Shown here: in pieces, positions 11,929 to 23,900 of the stretch | How the letters are laid out: every line of letters starts with the position of its first letter | Numbering within the stretch: position 1 is the first letter of the stretch | Source: Blastomussa wellsi | Lineage: Eukaryota; Cnidaria; Anthozoa; Scleractinia; Plerogyridae | Reading direction: 5' to 3' | Length of the DNA stretch: 64,000 nt | Assembly (NCBI GenBank): GCA_947652115.1 | Contig: OX393569.1 | Span: forward strand, 18,330,650-18,394,649 | Made by a program: the position numbers and the translations under genes | The notes under the pieces: model-generated | The model's database searches: none | Told to the model about the DNA's origin: nothing | Seen by the model: the letters and a program-made list of their open reading frames with translations, nothing else

Positions 11929-14900
11929 CTGAAAAGACGAAACAGCTCATTAAATAAAAACAATAAATATTTTCATGAACATTATACACGGTACTTTGTC
12001 TACGTTGAGCTCTTCTAATTTCAGAGCCTCGCAAACGCTCTTCGGGTCGTCACACGTTCCTCCGCCAGAGCTTCTGAGTAGTAGGCTATAGTTATTCCGT
12101 CCATCAAATGAAATTGGAGAGCATGTAGTCTTATTTTAACCCATACACAAATATATGAAAAGGTTTGATACAAGTAACTTACCTGATTTTAATTCCTGCT
12201 CGGAAAGTTCCCTCTCCCAGAGAGCTAAGTCCTTGATCTGTAATGGGAATCTGTAGAGCGGTTTGTCCGAATTGTTAGGCCGACCAATGTCAAACGTTGT
12301 AAAGGAATCACGAGGCCTTGAAACTAAAACAGGTTTACTGCTAGCTACGTGGGTGCCATTTACGTACAACTTGATCAGACGGGCTTCATGCCAAGTAAAA
12401 GCGAGATTGAACCACCCGCTTGGCAAAACAGGCGTGTCCAGTTTCCACTGCTTGTTTTTCGTGCTTAGAATCACGATGTACCTCTTGGGTAAATAGACTA
12501 TGGCAAAACCTCGAGAGGAGGTGGACTGGCCGCCACTTGACATTACGTAAGAGCTGGTCGTGTTACTGAGGGAAGTCTTGTTGAGTTTGATCCACGACAT
12601 GACTGTCATTCCTTTATCTGCGCAATGGCCAGGATCGCTAAAGCAGGTATCTGAGAGAAAATTGCACAGAAGGTTCAGAAATTGCCACTGAACGTAAATT
12701 GGGCCTTTAATCAATGTCTTCTAGTCTGAAGTGTCAGATGTCTGCTCGCCAGACTAAATGTCTTCCTGTATTAAAAAAATCCTTTAGCAAATAAGCTTAT
12801 AGACAAGAAGAGGAACAAAGTTTACTTGATTTAAGAGGGGGAACTGTTTGACCAAGTGCTACAGAAAACTGTTAGCCCTGTGTTCTCTAGGAGTGTAAAG
12901 CTTAGAAACGTATGGCACACTGACGGAGGTGCGCACACCGAATAGGGAGAACTGAGCCGATGGGCCTCTATAACTAAAACTAAAACTATAAATCTGCGTA
13001 CGAGCTTAGTGGTCCACCAGACCGCGGCTTATCCCGGTTTCCTTAGCATGAAGCGACCAGGAGCATTTCTACTCCTGCCTGGATGAGATACTAGTCCATC
13101 GCAGGGTCCCCCCCCCCCCCGCGGGTGGAAAGGGGCAGTGTCTTGCGCACCCAAATAGAGCGGTTTTCACTTCAGTGTCAAAAGTTAATCTGTGTTTGTT
13201 TTGGTTTTGCATTACTTCTCATGGTGATTGGGTTAAAAATATCGCGCCACTTTTTGAACCAATCAGGAGTAAAACCAAAACCAATGGTGGCTCGCGCGAG
13301 CACGTTTTCCCGCGCTTTCAGTCGGCTACTTGTAATTACTTCAAGTTTTGATTGAATCGCTGGATTGTCTCCGCCCTTTGTGATTGGCCAAAGTAATTAC
13401 TTTGGTATTAGTTTTATGTCACTCAATTGAAACTCGCTCTATGTAGCCACGTCCACAACGACATGCCTTTGCCACGGCTCGAACCTGCCGGTCTGTTTCG
13501 GAGTCCAGCGCATTAGGCCACCGCACCTCCTACTTGTGAAACTAAGGGCATTGGTTGCACACCATGAACAAGAGAGATTTAATGAATGCATAACTACACA
13601 CCATTGGTTTCCTTAAAAGACAGCCATCCGCCATTGGTATAAGCCACCAGACCTCTCTCGGTTGTGTTCAAGAATTTGGCGCCGCCCTCTAGATGGACTG
13701 GGCGACCGCGCACTTCATCTAAAGCCACTGAGCTGTTGCCAAAGTATCCAAAATGCCACAAGTAGTTTGGTGTTAGACTTGGTTTGTCAACTGCAGAAAA
13801 TAGAAAGAGTAAATTAACCTATACCCTTCGATTTTCAAACGGTTTTAAATACTATTGAAACAAGTCGTGCACGCGATCACAGAACACACATCTTAAGTTC
13901 TGCCTAAAGCTTTCAACGTTGACAATTATAATCTCAATCGTTCTCATTCGAAGCCACCTTTTGTTTTGTTTTGTTCCCTGTTTAGCGTTTTTCTATCTTG
14001 GTAAGCTGTTATTTCAAGGGTTAATTTAATGAGAAGGCAATTTCATGCATTGCCAAAGACGACTTCCTTTATTCTGACTACGACCCTTAAATCTATGAAT
14101 TGCGCATCTGAAAAAAGCCCTATTTACCTTGCTGAGATATCAAGAAGGGTAAAAATAAACGGACACACTCGTTGCTTTTAATTTACGTAGACTATTGGCC
14201 TCGCATTTTATTATTGAGCAAGTCTTTGTAGTTTATTCAAAACAGAATCCGAAATCGATTTGCCATTTTAGCTACTCACCTTTTGTCTCAACTTTAGCTA
14301 TTTCGCTTCGTTGACTCGCTCTTACTTGCACTGAATCACCAGATAATTCACCAATGTCTTCTCCACTGCCACTGCCACCGCTACTGGCGCTACCACTTCC
14401 ACTTTCGTCATTGTCACTGTTGTTGTGGCCATTGTTCCCTTTAACGTCCTCATTGTCTGGTCTGACGATTATTACGCTCCTTTTCTTTCCCCACGGCGCT
14501 GCAAAGAGCATAGAATGGAAATAATGATATATTCATGTTGACTTCTCGCTAACTCTAGAAAGTTTACAGAGATTTTATGAAAAGCCTATCTCCCAGCTCT
14601 CTCGTCTTTCAATAGGAGAAGTACAGGAAGCCTGGGAAGAATAAGCACCACTTATATATTGTCAACTAGTTGATGTTGAGAGTGTGTTTCAATTGCACTT
14701 GTTTTTGTGACGTTGAGTTTTATGGTGGAAAAATGTGAACAAAAATAACGTACGTTTGGTACAAAACTTAGAAAATTACTACGTCGAATGACAATAACGG
14801 AAACCGAAAAAGGTTCGAGTTATCTGGGGGAAAATTTGTAAGGAAATAACCGGAAAGAGAATTAAACAAGGTTCGAGCATGCCTAGTGGGAAGTTCAAGC

Positions 14901-17900
14901 CATTGAGGGTTCGAGTAACTGGGATTCAACTGTAAACCTCTAAGCTCTTTTTCCTATTTGATCTAGAATACGTTAGTTGGAAATATGAAAGAAACTTTTA
15001 AACTAACGGCTACAACAGCCGGTGTTTTAGTACATGACTAAACAATACATACGCCCTCTTCTTCTTCGTCGTCTTCGTCGTCTCCGTCGTCGTCGTCTTC
15101 TTCGCCGCCTTTTTCCCCAACGAAATCTGCGCGTTTTGCGTACCCTGTCACGACGCACTGCAATGAATATCACAATGTCAATAACAACGCCTGGCGACGC
15201 AATAATAGAAAAGAAAAAGAAAAGTGAAATGGAATCAAAGCTATAGATATTTTGATCTGAGGAACTAGTTAGTAACTCTTGTTCCGGACATCTCTATTAT
15301 AAAGACACCTTGTCTCGGACAGCTCACTTCTACATCCATGATATTAGACTACGAGCATTCTCTTTTCTAGCCCGTCGCGCGTGTCCCGTCGTTCTCACGC
15401 GCACTTTTTTCACTTCACGCTCGACAGACAACGAAATAAGGGACTGCTCGTAGTCAACCATAACACGGATGCTCTTTCTCTCTATTCGTCTGCAATTATA
15501 GTAGTTCGACTGTATCATGTTGGCTGTGTAATAAGAACACGACTCAGTTAAGGTGAGCGCGCCGTTTGACATTAAGCCGTTGGAAAATCTCTTATACCGC
15601 CTCCTATTAAATTAGTGGGCGCCTCAAAGAACGTTGGTCATCACAGCGCTGGAAAAGACTAGTTCCCAGTGTTGCCCGTGGCCTAGCCTGTTTACCGGCT
15701 GTTTACACACGAATTTCGAGGGTTGGCTCAGATTGACCAGCGGCTGTCATAAGTACCAAATGGCCTATACCACCGAAGCTTAACCCGGTTTCGCTTATAG
15801 GTACTTCAATATGCTCTTAATTAAAGCGCCTTTTACACGCTGCATTGCGCTTCTGTGAAATACATCTGAACATGGAAATTGTGCTTGAAAAAGCTTTATA
15901 CTTCTCATTACTCCTACAACTAATAGCTTATTACCTCCACAAGCCGTTCTTTTGATCGATCTCGCTACCCGATGCAGGCTTCTAAAGCCGGATTTGAACA
16001 CGTAACGTGGGTTTGCAGTCATTTGGTTGAGTTGAGCTCGTCTGAATTTTCTGCCGATTCCAAGCGCCAAAATGCGCACGCCCGCCTTTCGGAGATCACG
16101 TGACGGCTTATTGACGCTGTCCTGTGAAATACCATCTGTCATTACAATCAGGACCTGAAGAAAACAAGACGAATTTTAAGCTTCATCGTGAAAAGGCGCT
16201 GTGCTAGTTGTACTAACAATCGACCTATCTCACTAATAAAGGCAATCTGTTGACCTTAGTTGATGGAACACCGCGCGCCCGTTTGAATTGTTTTTAAACA
16301 TACCACAACACCTGAAAACAAGAACAAGAAGTTCCTTCCTATACACTCACCTTGCGCCTGTTTGTTCTCTTATTAAACAGCCGATATCTGGCAAATCTCA
16401 GCGCTCGTCCAATTCTTGTACCACCTCTCGGGTATCGTATGCGACTTACAGCACGCAGTACACTTTGCTTGTTTCTGAAGCGTCTGAAGTTGGCGACGAG
16501 CCATGCACGATGCGAAAATAATATAACGCCAACACGAGTTTGTCTCGCGGAGATGCCAAATGAAGCCACTAATCGTTGGACGAAGTTGAGACATCGCCGG
16601 AAGTTTCCGCGTCCGTAATGTTCAATACTTCCAGAGCCATCAATCAAGATACCCAGGTCAAGACGCTTACGACATACTGAAAAGAAATAATTAAAGTTTT
16701 CGTCGCCAGTTTTTCAGAATCGCACTAAAAAATTCGATTTTTTTCTTGCAATGGACAGCGATAAAAGTGGAGGTTAAAGACATGCAGTGAAGGCACTAAA
16801 CAACAAAAATTGGAGATAAGGAAGAACAACGACTGGGAGAGAATATGAGAGGATATTGTTATAAATTTTACAGGATTATCTGGCAAGCGCAAAACAAATT
16901 TTGCTCGCTAGACTACGAAGCAGTCCCGTTTTTTCTTAGTCCGTCGAGCGCAAAGCGAAAAATGGCCGCGCGAAACCTGGTAGACGCACTAAGAGAAAAG
17001 GGACTGCTCGTGGTCTACTTGCTCACGGGGAACGGTAGCAAGCACTAGTCGACCAATGAAAAGAACCAATTAGAAAGCTAAGATGAGCAAAAAATAACAA
17101 TTAAATATTGCAGGGTTGAAAAAACACCCTAAAATGTGCTTCCAATGTAAATCCATTTTTAGCATTTTGTTCCTTGAAGTTTCTTTGTTTGCAGCATTTT
17201 ATTCAACAACTCAGTTAGAACTCAAATCTGAATTGGAATCTAAGATTAGATTGCTCGGCCCCAGTCTTACCTTTACCACTTGGTCGGACGGGAAGTCTTG
17301 GTCGTACTGGCTTGGGACGTACAGGGCGACCTGAAAAAAAATCAGACTTAAGTTTTCAAGACGGTTTTTCATGACGAAGCCCCTTCAAAGCCGGCGAGTG
17401 AAGAGAAGATTATCACGACGCTCGTTGGAAAGTTATATAGTCTGATACTCTTAAATAGAAACTGCGAGATAATCAAACACAAGCGAGATTTTCGAAGCTT
17501 CAAATGACTTCTCAAATAGCTACATACTCTGTCTACATACTCTGTTACGGACTGCACAACTTCAAAAGTTTAGTCTAATTTCAGGCTTGTCAAATTACAA
17601 TATTATCCTTCGCAATCATCTTCATACAAAGCCATCCTTGTTTTTTCTTATTTCAGTATTTTTGTCTCTGGTATTTTTTGTAACTTGGTAAGCTATTAAG
17701 TACATTATCAAGGTCTAGTTCATTCATGGTGGCTGAGCCCTAACCCAGTTGTTCGTAGGGCGATTAGCGCTAACCCGGGGTTAAATTTGAAACCAGCTTT
17801 CTTTTACTTTTGTTCAAAAGAATTTTCTTCGATAATTATCTCATCATCAAAATTTAGACAAAAAGAATTAAACTGAATATTGCTTTTTAAGCTTTCATAC

Positions 17901-20900
17901 CCGAATTCAAATTTGACGCTAACCCTGGGTTTTCTTAACCCAGCTTTGAACAACCCGGCCCAGAGGATTCCAGAATTGATCTTAAACTCCACTGATAAGC
18001 AGTCACTGCTTATTTAGAAACCACCACAGAACATTCGTGCTAGTTTTATCAAATGCAGTTACACAGAGGTATTGCCAGGTACCTTTGCACACCGTTTGTT
18101 TAATTGACCTCACTACACCGTGAAGGTTCCGGAAGCCGCTGTTGAATACGTAACGTGAATTCGCTGTCATCTGGTTGAGTTGAGCTCGTCTGAATTTTCT
18201 GCCAATTCCAAGCGCCAGAATACGCACACCCGCATTTCGGAGATCACGTGCTGGTCTGACGACCGAGTCTGACGAGATGCCGTCTGTCATAACAAGCAGA
18301 ACCTGAGCGAAAAAGAAGAAAAAGCTATTTTTACAACGAGATGCAGGAGAGTATTGACAATACTACTTTCCCGCTAAAATTAGTCTACGAGCAGTCCCTC
18401 AGGGTCTATCAGATGGGCGCACGAGAAAATTACGTCGCACGTCTCGCGTCCTTCGAGGAGATGCTACTAGCTGAGGTCGAAAAGATTTTCTGATGAGTAC
18501 GCAAGCGTTCTCGGAGAAAAATAACGGTAAAATAATGGTAGTATAACGGACAGCGAAAACGCAATCTCTAGTTCGATGGTTTGAGCTTGAGAGCTCGTAT
18601 GTAATTCAAAGGGGCAGTAAAGAGGTTTAATCTTCGCACTCACCTTACGTCGATTTGTTCTCCTTCTAAACAACCGATATCTGGCAAATCTCAGAGCTCG
18701 TCCAATTCTAGTGCCCCCTCTAGGGTATCTAATGCGACTTATAGCATGTAACACGCTTTGTTTGTTTGTATAGCGTCTGAAGTTAGCGATGAGCCAAGCG
18801 CGATGCGCGAACAACACAACACCAACACGAGTTTGTGTTGGCGAGATGCCAAATGAAGCCACTAATCGTTGGACGAAATTGAGACATCGCCGGAAGTTTC
18901 CTCGACCGTAAAGCTCAATACTTCCAGAGCCGTCGATCAATATACCCAGGTCAAGACGTCTGCGACAAACTGAAATGACAACAAAAAAGGAAAGAATTAA
19001 TAACCCAAAAGTCTAATGTAGCTATAGCAAAGAGCTGAAATCCTGTTCTTTATTAAAACAGGAACACAATCTACTCCACCACCCCCACTACCAACAACAA
19101 CAATAACAACTTTAGTTCCAGTGATATCAAGCCGAGGGTAAAACCTTAAAACATGTCTTGCACAACTTGTGCAGCTAGTCTATGGTTCAGGAGGTCCGGG
19201 AAAATTAGTTTTATTTGGATTATTAATGAAAATTTGCCAAATAAAGTCCAAAGATGACAGGTGCACTGTGCTGGGAATTTAAATACAAAGCAAGGAGGCA
19301 GCGTATGTTTCAATACATTAAGGGTTTTCCACTTTCGCACTAATGAGGTTAGAAGCAACGAAATTTTCCTTCAACCTTTTGGCAAAGATTAAACACTTAA
19401 TTTAGTGTACGCAATTTGTACTGTAACCTATTCAAGTCTCCACAACACCTCGCTAGTGACAAATCGGGGATGACGCCCTGCATGGGTTTTTACGTTCCCG
19501 CAGGGGTCTTTACGTCCCAGCACGGATCTTTAGGTCCCCGCAAGGGTCTTTACGTCCCCGCACGGATCTTTAGGTCCCCGCAAGGGTCTTTACGTCCCCG
19601 CATGGGGATTTACGTCCCCGCACGGGTCTTTACGTACCCGCACGATTCTGAACGTCCCTAAACGGGTCTTTACGTCTCCGGACGGGACTTAACGCCCCGT
19701 TCGTGCCCTTCCCTTCGTGTCGTTCGCTGTTTTTGTTTCTTCGTTGGTTTTCTCGTTCTCCTCTGCTACAGAGTGACTTTAAAATATCGAGAACAGTCTT
19801 CTTAACTACAGAATACAAAGAGTTAAGCTGTAACAAATAAAGTTAAATACGGTATGCCTAAGGCGCTTTCTTCACAACTTCAATGACGTACCTTTGCCAC
19901 TTGGTCTTATGTGAGGTCTTGGTCGGTATGGCCTGGGACGGAGCGGGCGACCTGGGAAAGGCACAAAGAGCATCAGCACAACCATACTGCAATAATACAA
20001 GTTTGGGCACTCACACTTCAAATGTTGCAAGCCTGTTTTCTTGGTGAACTTAATGTATTTATTTCATGTTGTTCTGTTCCTATTTTGCGTTGTCTTAATT
20101 TGGCTTTTGTTGTTGTGGTGGCAGTCAGATGTCAGTTCGCACTTCTGGTGCTAAAGGTGTCGTTATTGTTACTATTTTTGCGAGGGAACAGAAGTTTCGG
20201 ATAAAAAAGCACGTTTCGGACAGGCCACTAGACCACTTTGCAATTAACCAGTTTAAATGCACGAACTCAATAGCCGTGCTGATTAATGTGTCATACTGAA
20301 ATCAGTTTGTTCATTCCTTCATAGTTAAAGACCTAGGTGTAGATCTCTTTCGTCATGGCATAGCTGCGTAATTTTGTTGTTTCATTTCATGCTCTTGTTC
20401 CTTAAACTTGATGTATTATGTACTGCTTATAATAACATAAAACATTTAACTTACTTAAGCATAATTTCGATGAGATGCGTCGTGCGACTTGCTTCAGATT
20501 TTTAAAGTTGGCAGTGAACACGCTTCGGCTGTTTGTAGCTATCTGTTGAAGTTCGCGTCTTCGATATAGTCGACCGATCCCCAAAGCAAACACCCAGACA
20601 CCCTGGCTTCTCAGAGCGAGGGACGGTCTGACCACAGAGTCTTGCGAGATGCCATCTGTCATCACAACTAAAGCCTATAAGGTGAGGGGAATAGTTAATA
20701 AATCGACCACATTGTTCCATAGACAACATTTTTTATTACTTAAAGATTAAAGATTAAAGAATATACCATGGCGAGCATGTAATAATATGTTTTGCATTCC
20801 TGAGTTTTGATTGGTTTACAGACCATGGTATATGAGCTCATATCCCATGGAAAACAAATATGGAAAATGAATGCGTCAGCGAGAACAGCTGGGGGAGATA

Positions 20901-23900
20901 TTGCAATTCTTTTTTTATAAAACAGTTATTCGATATGAGATAATTATAGCCAACGCATATGAAACGGGCGCTCATGGAATATAAATTGTTAAAAAGACCA
21001 TAGATATGACACCCCAAATTATTAAGATTACTTGACATAAGTGAAAGATGGCGCGCGCGCGCGAAGGCGGGAAAGGTCATTTTATCGGCTGGAAGCCAAA
21101 GACTTGTTTCGACGCTCCACAGTTACATTTCATTGGAAAAATCATCCGAACGTTGTCACGTAGTTTCATCAGCAATATGGACTAACGGGCAGCAAAATTC
21201 TGTCAGTTGTGAACCAAGCCTGAGGTATAGACGCAGACAAAGTGATAAAATTCTAGACAATTAGCTATAGTGGACTTTACGTCCAGGTCAAAGCTGTTCG
21301 CGTTTTTTAATTTACCTTCATCGCCCTTCTACTTCGTCTAAACAACCGATACAAGACAAAGTTCAGAGCTTTTCCAATCCTGGTGCCTCCGCGCGGGTAT
21401 CTGATCCTTGTGATGATCTGCAGCACGCTCGCTTTACTTCTGCTGCGCTGGAAGTCCAGTATCAGCCACGCGCGGGACGAGAACAATGCCACACCCACAC
21501 GGGTGCGCTGTGGTGACACGTTGAATGAAGAGACCATGGTCTTGACGAATTCAATGCAACGCCGGAAGTTGCCGCGACCGGCGGATTCTATACTTCCGGA
21601 TCCGTCAATTAAGAACGCCAGGTCAAGACGTCTGTTGCATACTAAAAAAAATAATAAAACAGTTAAAAAAAACATTGTCCGAACTGTCCCTTTTCCTTTC
21701 TATCTTTCCTTCAAAAAGTCTTAGTGTCACCTAAAGGACTGCAAAACAAGCCGAAGAAAACAAAAGCGATTTTTAAATCATCTTTTACTACACTACTGTG
21801 TACATACCTCGTCCAGGAATGGGTTTTGGTCTTGGTCTTGGCCTAACTGGAACTGTTTGTGGGATAAAATGAATCCAAAAATTTATAAAGATGCTTACAA
21901 TAAGAAACCTCACATTGCTCTCTCTTACTCAGCTGCTAAAATGTAGCAAACCATTCTACTTTTAAATATCAACTTGCCTCTTCTAAAGCATCTACGTTTC
22001 TTGGAAATTACTTGTCGGCGGGACAGAGGACCACTGTATACCTGCATACAGGAGATTCGTCCACGGAAATATCTCCCGTCACCGATACGAGCTCCCATTC
22101 TCACAGGGTAGTTAGTCGACAACCGTATTCTACCAATGTACTTCCTCGCTGTGAACCTTCCATTGACAAACAACTTCGCTCTGCCTGTTAGTCCGTTGTA
22201 AGTTGCACCAACAAACTGCCATCGTCCAGGTGTGACACTCCTGCTTATAACCGCGGGAGTGAAACGCCGTCCTCTACGGCGCGTAAACCGTACAAATAGC
22301 GTTCTCGGTGAAATCATCCAAAAGTGCACACCCCAGCCATTCGGCATGTAGTTAAATATTGGTCCCGCGCGTCCCTGGTGTAAAATCCAAGCCAAGAGAG
22401 TGATTGAACGTTTGGTGTCCAGGGCACCTCCATTGGGAAAGAGGATGAAACTGTTGCTTCTTCCGTAGAACTGGTACGAGCCGTCACGTGTTCCGTCTGG
22501 TCCAGGCGCGGGGCGGACGTAACCGAGTCTCCCGCCCCAATTTCTACGACTAATTATATCTTTACCTTTCGTGCGGCCATTTAGTGGGAAAATGGCCACA
22601 GCTCGAGTTTTACCTGAAGAAAGAATAAATAAGATTAGTATATATTAAAACAGCAGATAGCGGTTGTTGGCGCGCTCTGATTGGCTATATTCAAACACGG
22701 GATATCCTTTGCAATTCACCTCGCAGTAACTCGTGAATCCCTGAAGTAAATATCTCAGTTGAATAAATGAGTTGAAATAATCATTTTCAGCTATATTATC
22801 TCACCATTTTAATATATACTAAAACAACTATTTACTTCTGGAGTGTTTCGGATGGCAACTTATGCTACGCTTTTGCAACACCACAAATCATTGCGGGGAA
22901 AACGTTGATCCCATTAATTCATTATTTGTTATGACGGGGCTTGTTTGTGGAATGACTTGCTTAAAAGAGGTATTAGAAGGTATCTGAGATATTGGATTCC
23001 CACACGGCAATGATGTAAAACAGTTGTAATGAGTTTTAGTTTTTAACTTTTAGCTTAACTGATGATTCTCCGTGTTCAAATAAAGTTTTACATTACATTA
23101 CATTACATTACATCACTATAAGAGGTTTATTGGTTTTTCTGACATAACTATGGGATTAAAAATGGCTATATTGCGCTACGAATTTCTACTCAAGTGTCCC
23201 CTCCCAGGAAAGATAACAACAACAAAAACAAAAACAAAATACGAAAAACAGCGGTTATAAACAAAATTTATCTAACCTCTTGGCCTGCCTGGCCTGACTG
23301 GTCTAACTGGTCGTACAGGTCTTGGTTTGGGTCTCACTAACAAAACAGTGACGGTAAAACGTTAGTAACCAATGGGACATGCGCACAATCACGCAAATGA
23401 AATGGAAATTAATTTTCAGTTGCAGGAATCATACAACTCAGTCCGGCGAGGGGGACAAGTGCCAGTTGATGACGAAATCCCGCCTCTGAGACGGGGCTGA
23501 GCCCGCGGTGTTCGTGTCTGAAGTTGCTAAGCAACATGACGTGTTTTGCTTACGCAATTACCTTCGGTGTATTCGCGAGCTATCGCGCTAGTTTTTGATT
23601 GGGTATAATAAGACGAGTACTTCTAATTCTCTACTGCAAACTAGCGACAAGCGTTTCCTCAAGTAAGTTTTAATTCTTGCTAACCGATTAGATAACCAAC
23701 TTACATCGGCATAATTTCGCTGAGATACGTCGAGCGGCCTGTTTCAGATTTCTAAAGTTGGCAGTGAACACCAATCGGCCGTTGGTAGCTATTTGCTGAA
23801 GTTCATGTCTTCGATATCGTCGACCGATCCCCAAAGCAAACACCCAGACGCCCTGGTTCCTCAGGGCGATCGCTGGCCTGCGCACACGATCTTGTGAGAT

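Noticed and set aside
15034..15246. Plus-strand Leu/Arg repeat open frame, and an acidic minus-strand frame
   Set aside because: Neither fits the phase of flanking exons; the poly-Arg frame does.
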